Of a stretch of DNA of 9,809 nt, positions 1-7,559 are shown one piece after another. This DNA is from Pseudomonadales bacterium. GTDB lineage: Bacteria; Pseudomonadota; Gammaproteobacteria; Pseudomonadales; Moraxellaceae. The notes beneath the pieces are model-generated. The model was given only the letters and a program-made list of their open reading frames with translations. It did no database searches and had not been told where the DNA came from. The position numbers were made by a program, and so were the translations under genes. The stretch lies in contig JABEVH010000146.1 in assembly GCA_013043915.1 (NCBI GenBank), positions 1 to 9,809 on the forward strand, in the 5' to 3' direction. Every line of letters begins with the position of its first letter. The stretch's first letter is position 1.

Positions 1-912
1 CACATGCAGATCGGGTCGTACTTCCCGCAAAGCCTGTAATCGATTCAAATAATAGGCACGATCATGGTTACGTTTCATGGCGGCCAGCACACGATCCGAC
101 CCTGACTGCACAGGAAGATGCAACTGAGAGACCAGTTGTGGGATGTCCGCATAAACCGCGATCAGGTCATCACTCAGCTCCAAGGGGTGAGAGGTGGTGT
201 AGCGTAACCACCCGAGCTGGGGCAATGTCGCTAAGCACCTCAGCAATTCAGCAAAATTGACGTGACGCCCTTCATGGTCGTGACCGAGGTAAGCGTTGAC
301 GTTTTGTCCCAACAAGGTGACTTCTCGTACACCCAAGGACAAGACATGGGCCACTTCCGCAACCACATCATCAAACGGGCGTGAGACTTCTTCTCCTCGG
401 GTGTATGGCACCACACAAAAGCTGCAGTATTTCGAACAACCTTCCATGATGGAGACAAATGCTTTGTGTCCCTGAACGGAAGGCTCAGGCAACTGATCAA
501 ACTTTTCAATATCGGGAAAGCTGACGTCCACCACAGGTAGTTTTTGCGACTCATGTCGGCGTTTGCGCATCATCTCTGGCACCCGGTGTAAGGTCTGAGG
601 ACCAAAAACCAGGTCGACAAAGGGAGCCCTGCGTAAAAGATCTTTTCCTTCCTGCGCCGCCACACATCCGCCCACACCGATCATGATGTCAGGTCTTTTA
701 TCTTTATATTTACGCCACCGCCCCAGCTCAGAAAACACTTTCTCCTGAGCTTTCTCTCGTATCGAGCAGGTATTGAGCAACAAGATATCAGCCTCAGCAG
801 GATCGTCCGTGCGGATTAAATCAGCATCCAACTGCAGCAAATCCGACAACCGAGCGCTGTCATACTCATTCATTTGACAGCCTTGGGTTTCAATATAGAG
901 CTTTTTGCTCAT
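1..912 (-). CDS. miaB: MiaB, tRNA-2-methylthio-N6-dimethylallyladenosine synthase (N-terminal 304 residues; runs off the left edge)
   Basis: MiaB is a cytosolic radical-SAM methylthiotransferase. It converts i6A37 to ms2i6A37 in tRNAs that read UNN codons, using two 4Fe-4S clusters. Reading the complement from the ATG at 912-910 gives an uninterrupted 304-codon frame starting MSKKLYIETQGCQMNEYDSA. The N-terminal MTTase domain shows the three cluster cysteines C12, C49 (NTCSIREKA) and C83 (GVGGC). The radical-SAM domain has the CxxxCxxC motif at C159, C163 and C166 (MEGCSKYCSFC), followed by VVPYTRG. The LPVQSGSDRVLAAMKR block near 266-281 is also typical. The family is usually about 440-475 residues, so the end of the radical-SAM domain and the TRAM domain lie left of the window. 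The start has only a weak ribosome binding site (GAG about nine bases upstream), but the sequence right after it matches the family N-terminus. It is divergent from slt. Confidence 0.97.
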   Translation of the reverse strand, partial: MSKKLYIETQGCQMNEYDSARLSDLLQLDADLIRTDDPAEADILLLNTCSIREKAQEKVFSELGRWRKYKDKRPDIMIGVGGCVAAQEGKDLLRRAPFVDLVFGPQTLHRVPEMMRKRRHESQKLPVVDVSFPDIEKFDQLPEPSVQGHKAFVSIMEGCSKYCSFCVVPYTRGEEVSRPFDDVVAEVAHVLSLGVREVTLLGQNVNAYLGHDHEGRHVNFAELLRCLATLPQLGWLRYTTSHPLELSDDLIAVYADIPQLVSQLHLPVQSGSDRVLAAMKRNHDRAYYLNRLQALREVRPDLHV

Positions 913-943
913 ACCGTGCTCAGGCCTATAGGGATGGGGGCGC

Positions 944-972
944 ATTATAGCGAAACGTATCACATTCATGAA
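944..972 (-). promoter_or_regulatory. Predicted sigma70-type promoter for miaB
   Basis: On the complement there is a perfect -10 hexamer TATAAT (plus-strand 944-949). A weak -35 candidate, TTCATG (967-972), lies 17 bases upstream of it. The -10 is followed by a G+C-rich stretch, GCGCCCCC, where the discriminator and transcription start should lie. That would leave a leader of about 30 bases before the miaB ATG. This is predicted from sequence only; the -35 matches at just three of six positions. Confidence 0.5.
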
Positions 973-1007
973 AGCTATCATCGACAGGATCGAGCTAGTC
1001 AGAGGCG

Positions 1008-1016
1008 TGTTAAACT
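1008..1016 (+). promoter_or_regulatory. Candidate extended -10 promoter for slt
   Basis: TGTTAAACT fits an extended -10 (TG, one base, then TAAACT) and lies about 29 bases upstream of the slt start. No -35 sits at the correct spacing: the TTGACA-like TCGACA at 981-986 is 24 bases away, which is too far. Extended -10 promoters can work without a good -35. This is a weak prediction. Confidence 0.3.
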
Positions 1017-1044
1017 CTGCCTAGGTTGACCCGGGGGATGTACT

Positions 1045-2931
1045 TTGCGTCGTTATGCAGCAGGGATTGGCAGCTTACTGATATGGCTGACTGTTCAGGT
1101 TCACGCCTGGGATGTCATCGATGCTCATGAGGCTTATAAACATGGGCATTTTGCTGAACTTGGGCGGATGGCTCAGGCTAAGAACCATGATCTTCTGGAA
1201 TCTTATGTTCAGTACTGGTGGCTGTTAAGTCAACTCACGACAACAACTCCTGACGCGGTCGATATTTTTCTCCAGGAACATAGCGGCACTCTGGTGGCTG
1301 AGCATCTGCGCGCCGCTTGGGTAAGAGAACTGGCTCGCCGTCAGGATTGGAATAGGCTGCTGGATCAATTCAAATTACTTGTCGGTCCCTCGGATGACAG
1401 TCTAGGTTTTGCTTGGCGGGCTTACTGGGCTTTGCATAATCTGGATGCTTTACAAGCAGCGCAAGATCGCTGGATGGCGCCGCGCCCCTTGCCCGACAGC
1501 TGCCTGCCCATGTTTCAGGGTATGGTGACAGCTGGGCTGATACCCGAAGAGAATGTCTGGAAACGCGTACGTATCGACTTTGATCTCCGGGATACTGAAG
1601 ATGCCCGCCTGTGGCTAACGACACTAGATCACCCGCTGAATGGAAAGGACCTGCAACTGGCCCATCAGAATCCTGGTCTCCTGCTAAAAAATGTGGATCT
1701 TTCCCATCGCCAGCAGCGTGAACTCTCCCTCTACGCCTTGGATCAGCTGGCACGACATGATCTGAACCAGGCCCAGGATGCTCTGACCACCCTGAGTGAC
1801 CGTTTACCTTCAGGCGCTCAGGCTCATGCCTGGCAACAATTAGCGCTACAGGCTGCCTTGCAACACGATCCGCGCGCCCTAGCATGGTTTGCCCGCGCTG
1901 AACCTTTAACGCCTCTAGCGCGTTCCTGGGAAATTCGTGCAGCTCTACGCTCAGGAGACTGGCATAATGTGGCCGTGGCCATACATGCCTTACCTACTGC
2001 AGACCAGCAGAAACCTGCTTGGCAATACTGGTTGGGTCGCTCTGAACTACAAACCGGACACCCTCAGCAGGGACATCATCGACTGGCTCAATTAGCCTTG
2101 AACGATGATTACTACGGCCTTTTGGCCAGAGACGAGCTTGGCCCCATGCTCCTGTCTGCACATGACTATGTGCCCGATAAAACCATGCTCGCCCAGATCA
2201 ATCAACTAGCTGGGATTCGCCGCGCGCTCGCCCTACGTGATGCAGGCCTACGCGCGGAAGCCGTGCAGGAATGGGACTGGAACATGCGTTCCTTGAGCGA
2301 CCAAGAGCTATTGGCTGCTGCCGAAGTCGCCAACCGTGCCGGATGGTTTGACCGCGCCATTTATTCAGCTGAACAGGCACGAACCTTGAACAATATCAGC
2401 TTGCGTTACCTGACCCCCTACCGCGATGTTCTTGAAGGCTATGCCCATGATCTGAATCTTGATCCGGCTTGGGTATACGGACTTATACGCCAGGAAAGCC
2501 GCTTCACGGTAGTTGCTCATTCCGGTGTAGGGGCTTCTGGACTGATGCAACTGATGCCTGATACAGCCCAATGGGTTGCCAACCGGCTGGGTATCCGTTA
2601 TCACTCCACAGCCGTCAATGAAGTGGGCACTAATGTGCGCTTAGGCACTTATTATCTGCGCCATATCCTGGATGCACTTAATGGCAACCCTATCCTCGCT
2701 ACAGCGGCCTACAATGCCGGACCTCGACGAGCACGGGCCTGGCAGGATAGCCGCCCCATGGAAGCGGCTGTGTATGTTGAAACCATTCCCTTTTCTGAAA
2801 CACGAGATTATGTCAAGAAAGTCATGACTAATGCAGAACATTATGCCTTGGCTTTTGAAAGCGGCCATAGCATGGTCCTGCACTTAGGTACCATTCCGGC
2901 ACATACTGATCTACCCCTGATAGGCCCTTGA
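1045..2931 (+). CDS. slt: Soluble lytic murein transglycosylase (Slt70-like), TTG start
   Basis: This is a periplasmic lytic transglycosylase. It cleaves the MurNAc-GlcNAc bond of peptidoglycan and forms 1,6-anhydro-muropeptides, in cell-wall turnover and recycling. The product is 628 residues; E. coli Slt is about 645. Residues 1-21 form a signal peptide: a basic start, a hydrophobic core (GIGSLLIWLTVQ) and a cleavage site after VHA. Residues about 25-450 are the helical superhelical U- and L-domain region. The SLT catalytic domain follows, with catalytic Glu484 in IRQESRF, then GASGLMQLMPDTA (496-508), AAYNAGP (554-560) and ETRDYVKKV (585-593). The start is TTG at 1045: an in-frame stop lies at 1027-1029, no ATG or GTG falls between, and GGGGG at 1033-1037 is a suitable ribosome binding site. 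The ATG at 1038 is in another frame. The hydrolase gene follows after 34 bases. Confidence 0.96.
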   Translation: MRRYAAGIGSLLIWLTVQVHAWDVIDAHEAYKHGHFAELGRMAQAKNHDLLESYVQYWWLLSQLTTTTPDAVDIFLQEHSGTLVAEHLRAAWVRELARRQDWNRLLDQFKLLVGPSDDSLGFAWRAYWALHNLDALQAAQDRWMAPRPLPDSCLPMFQGMVTAGLIPEENVWKRVRIDFDLRDTEDARLWLTTLDHPLNGKDLQLAHQNPGLLLKNVDLSHRQQRELSLYALDQLARHDLNQAQDALTTLSDRLPSGAQAHAWQQLALQAALQHDPRALAWFARAEPLTPLARSWEIRAALRSGDWHNVAVAIHALPTADQQKPAWQYWLGRSELQTGHPQQGHHRLAQLALNDDYYGLLARDELGPMLLSAHDYVPDKTMLAQINQLAGIRRALALRDAGLRAEAVQEWDWNMRSLSDQELLAAAEVANRAGWFDRAIYSAEQARTLNNISLRYLTPYRDVLEGYAHDLNLDPAWVYGLIRQESRFTVVAHSGVGASGLMQLMPDTAQWVANRLGIRYHSTAVNEVGTNVRLGTYYLRHILDALNGNPILATAAYNAGPRRARAWQDSRPMEAAVYVETIPFSETRDYVKKVMTNAEHYALAFESGHSMVLHLGTIPAHTDLPLIGP

Positions 2932-2952
2932 CCGATTGTGCTAGGATTAGTT

Positions 2953-2957
2953 GGAGG
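2953..2957 (+). promoter_or_regulatory. Ribosome binding site that fixes the hydrolase start at 2966
   Basis: GGAGG lies eight bases before the ATG at 2966. A TTG at 2951 would extend the frame by five codons, but it overlaps this site and has no ribosome binding site of its own, so 2966 is the better start. Confidence 0.85.
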
Positions 2958-2965
2958 ATGTATTC

Positions 2966-4000
2966 ATGAGTAAGCGCACTTCTCCGGAATTTATCGCCCA
3001 TAGCCAGCATGGAGAACTTTTTCGACGTCATCCTGAGCGATTTGCACATAGTCCGCACTGGAATGGGCATAAATTTGTCAACTTGGAAGCCGGTGAACGT
3101 GACGTCAAGGCCGTACTGACCTGGCTACGCACTCGCCAGCCCAGCACATGGCCTAGCTGGGAAGATAATCCAGCCTATGCAGCTCCAGCACTCCGGCATA
3201 GCCAGCATCTTGAGCAATGGCATGTGCATTTTATCAACCATGCCACCGTACTTTGGCAGATAGGCCCCTATAATCTGCTCACCGACCCTGTATTCTCGGA
3301 GCGCGTCAGCCCCTTCCGCTTTGCAGGACCCCGCCGAGTCAGAGCACCTGGAATTTCACTGCAGAACCTGCCTCCCATCGATATGGTGCTGCTCAGCCAT
3401 AATCACTATGACCATATGGATACGGCAGCACTACGTTATCTGCATGAACGAGACCACCCCCAACTCATCACCGGGCTAGGCAACGCGCATTACCTGAGGC
3501 GACACGGCATCGACGCTATACATGAAATGGATTGGTGGCAATCAATTTCATGGAAGGGCCTGCGCATACATTATGTCCCCAGTCAGCATTTTTCCGGGCG
3601 AGGCCTGCGTGACCGTGACCAGGCATTATGGGGTGGCATGGTCGTGGAAACCGCACACGGTTGCGGCTACTTTGCTGGAGATACCGGCTGGGGAAGACAC
3701 TTTGCTGATATCGCTGAACGCTGGCCCACGTTCAGGCTTAGCCTTTTGCCTATCGGTGCCTATGAGCCACGCTGGTTTATGCGACTGGCTCATATCAATC
3801 CGGAAGAAGCTGTTCAAGCTCATAAGCTGCTGCATTCCTCCGTCTCACTGGCCATACACCACAATACCTTTCAACTCACAGACGAACCCATCAATCAGCC
3901 TGTTCTTGATCTGCAAACCGCTCTGCAGGCGCAGGGGATAGATTTTTCCCGGTTCTGGGTATTAGGAGAAGGAGAAGGTCGAGATGTTCCACTTATCTAG
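2966..4000 (+). CDS. NAPE-PLD-like metallo-beta-lactamase-fold hydrolase
   Basis: This is a 344-residue cytosolic metallohydrolase with no signal peptide or membrane segment. The zinc motif HxHxDH is intact at H145, H147, D149 and H150 (SHNHYDH). Further ligand candidates are H208 (VPSQHFSGR), D239 (YFAGDTGWG) and H298 (AIHHNTF), the order seen in N-acyl-phosphatidylethanolamine phospholipase D. The NAPE-PLD hallmarks FINHATVLWQ (89-98), LLTDPVFSERVSPF (104-117) and PIGAYEPRWFM (262-272) are present. Eukaryotic NAPE-PLD hydrolyses N-acyl-PE to N-acylethanolamine and phosphatidic acid. Bacterial relatives are mostly uncharacterised, so the substrate here is unknown. The gene follows slt closely on the same strand and probably shares its transcript. 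Its TAG stop overlaps, on the other strand, the stop of the converging regulator gene. It could instead act on another phosphodiester or lactone. Confidence 0.88.
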   Translation: MSKRTSPEFIAHSQHGELFRRHPERFAHSPHWNGHKFVNLEAGERDVKAVLTWLRTRQPSTWPSWEDNPAYAAPALRHSQHLEQWHVHFINHATVLWQIGPYNLLTDPVFSERVSPFRFAGPRRVRAPGISLQNLPPIDMVLLSHNHYDHMDTAALRYLHERDHPQLITGLGNAHYLRRHGIDAIHEMDWWQSISWKGLRIHYVPSQHFSGRGLRDRDQALWGGMVVETAHGCGYFAGDTGWGRHFADIAERWPTFRLSLLPIGAYEPRWFMRLAHINPEEAVQAHKLLHSSVSLAIHHNTFQLTDEPINQPVLDLQTALQAQGIDFSRFWVLGEGEGRDVPLI

Positions 4001-4638
4001 TCCAGGGAGGGCACCGCTATAACTTCTATCTGGCGGTAATGCAGGCGAATAAGTCCATCGCGCTCCAGTTGCCGCAAATTTTGATTAACGGTCTGACGTG
4101 ACAAAGACAGCATACTACCCAAATCTTCCTGGGATATTTTGACCATACGCGCATTGCCCGCCAAAACCCATAGACGCCGCAGTAACCGGTGCTTGGCATC
4201 AAGTAACATATTCTGTTCCATCTCAATGAAGAGATAGCGGATCTTGTGCGTCACCAGTAAAGCAAACCAGCGCCACCATTCTGGTCTTTTCTGCAACATG
4301 TCTTGCAAAGCTGCCGGAGGGACATGCCACAGACGGCTATCTTCTTGCGCCCAGCTATCATGCGTTCGGCTCAGACCATCGATCAGTGCGATTTCACCCA
4401 ACCATTGTCCGGGCCCCAGCAACGTCAGCATCACACTGCGACCTGCCTCATCCACCCCTCGAATCGCCAATAGGCCCTGAATCACGGCATAGATACCATC
4501 GAAAGCCATACCGCGGGCAAACAGACACTGACCTGCCGTGATGGTGCGACACTCTCCTTCCTGCAAAAGAGTCTGGCGCATCGCCTCAGGCAGCGACTGA
4601 AACCAGCTATCACGCAGCAGGGTTGCGCTGTAGTCCAT
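3997..4638 (-). CDS. Crp/Fnr-family transcriptional regulator, downstream of uvrA
   Basis: This is a 213-residue one-component regulator. Residues about 12-125 form the cyclic-nucleotide-binding beta-roll, with the phosphate-cassette-like GEIALIDGLSRT (81-92); this Glu...Arg-Thr arrangement is common in the family and leaves ligand binding possible. A long dimerisation helix spans about 126-150. The C-terminal winged helix-turn-helix is at about 167-200 (ISQEDLGSMLSLSRQTVNQN, then LRQLERDGLI). The only cysteines are C30 and C38, so there is no Fnr-type 4Fe-4S cluster. Ligand and targets are not known. The ATG at 4638 lies three bases after the uvrA stop, with no strong ribosome binding site of its own, which suggests cotranscription and translational coupling. 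The last codon overlaps the hydrolase gene through a shared CTAG. No terminator is visible after it. Confidence 0.9.
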   Translation of the reverse strand: MDYSATLLRDSWFQSLPEAMRQTLLQEGECRTITAGQCLFARGMAFDGIYAVIQGLLAIRGVDEAGRSVMLTLLGPGQWLGEIALIDGLSRTHDSWAQEDSRLWHVPPAALQDMLQKRPEWWRWFALLVTHKIRYLFIEMEQNMLLDAKHRLLRRLWVLAGNARMVKISQEDLGSMLSLSRQTVNQNLRQLERDGLIRLHYRQIEVIAVPSLD

Positions 4639-4641
4639 ATC

Positions 4642-7461
4642 TCAGCTCAGCATGGGGGCGAGAAATCGACCGGTATATGAGCGGGGGCAGCGTGCCACTT
4701 CTTCAGGTGTCCCTACGATCAAAACCTCACCCCCACCAGCTCCACCTTCCGGCCCTAAGTCGATGATCCAGTCAGCTGTTTTAATCACATCCAGGTTGTG
4801 TTCAATCACCACCATGGTATTGCCATGATCACGCAAGCGGTGCAACACCCCTAACAACTGTTCAATATCATGAAAATGCAGGCCCGTGGTCGGTTCATCA
4901 AGAATATAGAGGGTTTTTCCCGTGTCTCGGCGAGAGAGTTCCTTAGCCAACTTGATACGCTGAGCTTCACCTCCGGAAAGCGTGGTCGCTGCCTGACCCA
5001 GACTGATATAGGAAAGCCCCACATCCATTAGCGTTTGAAGTTTACGTGCCACCGCTGGGATGGCATCAAAAAACTCGCGCGCTTCTTCCACGGTCATCGC
5101 CAAAACATCAGCAATGGTTCGCCCCTTATAACGTATATCCAGCGTCTCTCGCTGATAGCGCTGACCCTTGCATACATCACAAGGTACATACATATCGGGC
5201 AAAAAATGCATTTCCACACGTATGACGCCATCGCCTTGGCAAGCTTCGCATCGACCTCCACGAACATTAAAGGAAAACCGCCCTGGCCCATACCCTCGCG
5301 AACGAGCTTCCGGCGTTCCGGCAAACAGCTCTCGTATCGGCGTAAACAACCCGGTATACGTTGCCGGGTTTGACCGAGGTGTACGACCGATAGGGCTCTG
5401 GTCGATATCCACCACTTTGTCGAGATGCTCGAGTCCCTCAATACCCTGACAGGCCTCTGGCTGCACCGCACACGTGCCATGCAGGTGCCGAGCAACCCAG
5501 GGATAGAGCGTAGCGTTGACCAGTGTCGATTTGCCAGACCCTGATACCCCCGTGATACAGGTCATCAGGCCCAAAGGAATACTGACATTAACCTCTTTAA
5601 GGTTGTTTCCGCTGGCGCCGCGAATGTTGAGCTGGTATCCCGGTTTGATGGCATGACGTTGCTGCGGCACCGGTATACGCCGTTGTCCACTTAAGTACTG
5701 GCCGGTCAGCGACTCCGCGCAGGCCTCCAGATCACTGATCTGGCCTTGTGCGACCACACGGCCCCCATGCACACCCGCCCCTGGCCCCATATCGATAACA
5801 TGATCTGCCGCACGTATGGCATCTTCATCATGCTCGACAACCAAAACAGAATTGCCCAGATCACGCAAGCGCAGCAGCGTGGCCAACAGACGTTCATTGT
5901 CGCGTTGATGTAATCCAATGGATGGTTCATCCAGCACATACATCACACCCATCAAACCGGCACCGATCTGTGAAGCCAAACGAATCCGCTGCGCCTCCCC
6001 GCCTGACAGGGTCTCGGCAGAGCGTGACAGGCTTAAATACTCCAGTCCTACATTGACCAGAAACTGTATGCGATCGCGGATTTCCTTGAGAATTTTTTCT
6101 GCTATCTCGCCACGCTGCCCGGGCAACTTAAGATGTTGAAAGTGCGTTAGTGCTTGACCCATGGGCATTTGATTGACTGCAGGTAAATTGCACTCTTGTA
6201 TAAATACATGGCGTGCTTCGCGACGTAAACGTGATCCATCACACTCGCCACAACGCGTCTGACTCAGGTAGTGCGCCAACTCATCACGGACACTGTTGGA
6301 ATCGGTATCATGATAACGGCGATCAAAATTCGGGATGACTCCCTCAAAGGGCTGATGGCGTAACGTCTTACTGCCTCGGTCACCGAATACTCGAAAATCC
6401 ATGGGCTCTCCCTCGGAGCCGTAAAGAATAACCTGCTGTACCTTTTCAGGCAGATCCAGGTAGGGAGACTTAAAATCCGCACCATAATGCTGCACAACAT
6501 CCTGCAATACACCATGGTAGTAAGCATGTTGCGGCCCCCACCCTTCTATAGCCCCCTGAGCCAGGGATAACTCGGGATGCAAAAAACGCTGCGGATCAAA
6601 AAATTGTTTGACGCCCAAGCCATCACAGGCAGGGCAAGCGCCCGCCGGGTTATTAAATGAAAATAAACGCGGCTCCATCTCGGTGAGCGCATAACCACAA
6701 TGTGGGCAGGCATATCGCGATGAAAACAGTAACGAGGGGCCTTCTCCCTGCATAGGCGCAACCTGCGCCAAGCCTTCTCCGGTGCGTAATGCTGTCTCCA
6801 GTGACTCGGCAATACGTAAAGACCGATCAGGCTGTACCTTAAAGCGGTCAACCACTACCTCGATGCTGTGTTCTTTTTGTTTATCCAGAGCAGGCACATC
6901 GTCCAGGTCAACCACCCAACCATCGACTCTAACCCGCACAAAACCCTGGGTGCGCAGCTGTTCAAAGACATGCACATGCTCGCCTTTGCGATCGCGCACA
7001 ACCGGCGCCAGTAACATCAATGCCGTGCCTTCCGGCAGGGCCAGAATCTGATCAGTCATCTGACTGATGGTCTGGGCTTCCAGCGTAATATGATGATCTG
7101 GGCAGCGCGGCGTACCCACGCGGGCATATAGCAAACGCAGATAGTCATGGATCTCGGTAATGGTCCCCACGGTTGAACGCGGATTATGAGACGTGGATTT
7201 TTGCTCAATGGAAATAGCCGGCGACAATCCTTCAATATGATCAAGATCCGGCTTTTCCATCAAGGAAAGAAATTGACGGGCATAAGCTGATAACGATTCG
7301 ACATAGCGGCGTTGTCCTTCTGCATACAAGGTATCGAAGGCCAAAGAGCTCTTGCCGGACCCTGACAGGCCGGTAATGACCACAAATTGATCACGAGGAA
7401 TATCGATATCAATGTTCTTGAGGTTATGGGTACGCACCCCCCTCAGGCGAATCTGCTCCAT
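4642..7461 (-). CDS. uvrA: UvrA, excinuclease ABC subunit A
   Basis: UvrA is the dimeric ATPase that recognises damage in nucleotide excision repair and loads UvrB onto lesions. The product is 939 residues (E. coli 940), apparently intact. The first ABC half has Walker A GLSGSGKS (31-38), the zinc-binding CPHC/CPAC pair (C252, C255, C276, C279), a further CGEC (404-407), signature LSGGEAQ (485-491) and Walker B VMYVLDE (506-512). The second half has Walker A GVSGSGKS (638-645), the zinc finger CEAC/CDVC (C738, C741, C761, C764), signature LSGGEAQ (828-834) and Walker B LYILDE (851-856). The start is the ATG at 7461, with AGGAAG five bases upstream, and the N-terminus MEQIRLRGVRTHNLKNIDI matches the family. 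The gene is divergent from the MFS transporter and heads a probable operon with the Crp/Fnr-type regulator. No canonical LexA box is visible upstream. Confidence 0.98.
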   Translation of the reverse strand: MEQIRLRGVRTHNLKNIDIDIPRDQFVVITGLSGSGKSSLAFDTLYAEGQRRYVESLSAYARQFLSLMEKPDLDHIEGLSPAISIEQKSTSHNPRSTVGTITEIHDYLRLLYARVGTPRCPDHHITLEAQTISQMTDQILALPEGTALMLLAPVVRDRKGEHVHVFEQLRTQGFVRVRVDGWVVDLDDVPALDKQKEHSIEVVVDRFKVQPDRSLRIAESLETALRTGEGLAQVAPMQGEGPSLLFSSRYACPHCGYALTEMEPRLFSFNNPAGACPACDGLGVKQFFDPQRFLHPELSLAQGAIEGWGPQHAYYHGVLQDVVQHYGADFKSPYLDLPEKVQQVILYGSEGEPMDFRVFGDRGSKTLRHQPFEGVIPNFDRRYHDTDSNSVRDELAHYLSQTRCGECDGSRLRREARHVFIQECNLPAVNQMPMGQALTHFQHLKLPGQRGEIAEKILKEIRDRIQFLVNVGLEYLSLSRSAETLSGGEAQRIRLASQIGAGLMGVMYVLDEPSIGLHQRDNERLLATLLRLRDLGNSVLVVEHDEDAIRAADHVIDMGPGAGVHGGRVVAQGQISDLEACAESLTGQYLSGQRRIPVPQQRHAIKPGYQLNIRGASGNNLKEVNVSIPLGLMTCITGVSGSGKSTLVNATLYPWVARHLHGTCAVQPEACQGIEGLEHLDKVVDIDQSPIGRTPRSNPATYTGLFTPIRELFAGTPEARSRGYGPGRFSFNVRGGRCEACQGDGVIRVEMHFLPDMYVPCDVCKGQRYQRETLDIRYKGRTIADVLAMTVEEAREFFDAIPAVARKLQTLMDVGLSYISLGQAATTLSGGEAQRIKLAKELSRRDTGKTLYILDEPTTGLHFHDIEQLLGVLHRLRDHGNTMVVIEHNLDVIKTADWIIDLGPEGGAGGGEVLIVGTPEEVARCPRSYTGRFLAPMLS

Positions 7462-7466
7462 CAGGA

Positions 7467-7472
7467 CTTCCT
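7467..7472 (-). promoter_or_regulatory. uvrA ribosome binding site inside a small palindrome
   Basis: On the complement AGGAAG lies five bases before the uvrA ATG. It is embedded in the near-palindrome CAGGAAGTCCTG (plus-strand 7462-7473), which could fold into a four-pair tetraloop hairpin next to the start codon. The binding site itself is clear; any effect of the fold is inference. Confidence 0.7.
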
Positions 7473-7489
7473 GTAAGCGTTGAAATCAC

Positions 7490-7519
7490 ATTGTATGTAT
7501 TAAAGCATGGCTGGGATAA
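7490..7519 (-). promoter_or_regulatory. Candidate promoter for the uvrA operon
   Basis: The complement carries a -10 candidate TACAAT (7490-7495), five of six matches to consensus. A weak -35 candidate, TTATCC (7514-7519), lies 18 bases upstream. It would give a leader of about 20 bases. The -35 falls inside the imperfect palindrome at 7502-7535. Confidence 0.35.
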
Positions 7520-7535
7520 GCCCTTGCCATGTTTT
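7502..7535. repeat. Imperfect palindrome in the uvrA/yajR divergent promoter region
   Basis: The arms AAAGCATGGC (7502-7511) and GCCATGTTTT (7526-7535) are complementary except for one G/T position. Inside them GGG (7513-7515) can pair with CCC (7521-7523) across the five-base loop ATAAG, leaving a one-by-two internal loop. It lies between the start codons of the two divergent genes, overlapping the candidate uvrA -35 and just upstream of the candidate transporter -10. It could be a protein operator or an RNA hairpin. Confidence 0.6.
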
Positions 7536-7553
7536 CTGGAGCTCTACTTGCGA

Positions 7554-7559
7554 TAGAAT
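7554..7559 (+). promoter_or_regulatory. Candidate -10 element for the MFS transporter gene
   Basis: TAGAAT matches the -10 consensus at five of six positions and lies 47 bases before the GTG start. The best -35 candidates near 7530-7537 are poor, so this is a weak call. Confidence 0.3.

Noticed and set aside
240..554. 104-codon frame on the minus strand
   Set aside because: It is a shadow inside miaB, in another frame of the same strand; the miaB frame carries all the cluster cysteines and conserved blocks.
981..986. TCGACA as a -35 for slt
   Set aside because: It lies 24 bases from the extended -10 at 1008-1016, too far for a sigma70 promoter, and there is no -10 at 17 bases.
1038..1040. 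ATG just before the slt start
   Set aside because: It is out of frame with slt. Only the TTG at 1045 opens the frame that yields the signal peptide.
3984..4022. Tiny frame after GGAGAAGGAGAAGG at the end of the hydrolase gene
   Set aside because: It encodes 12 residues only. The purine-rich repeat encodes the conserved-frame LGEGEG and is not evidence for a gene.
3997..4638. Fnr-type oxygen sensor
   Set aside because: Only two cysteines are present and no N-terminal cysteine cluster, so an Fe-S oxygen sensor of the Fnr kind is not supported.
7471..7486. CTGT half-site resembling a LexA box upstream of uvrA
   Set aside because: The right half reads AAAT where ACAG is needed, so it is not a credible SOS box.
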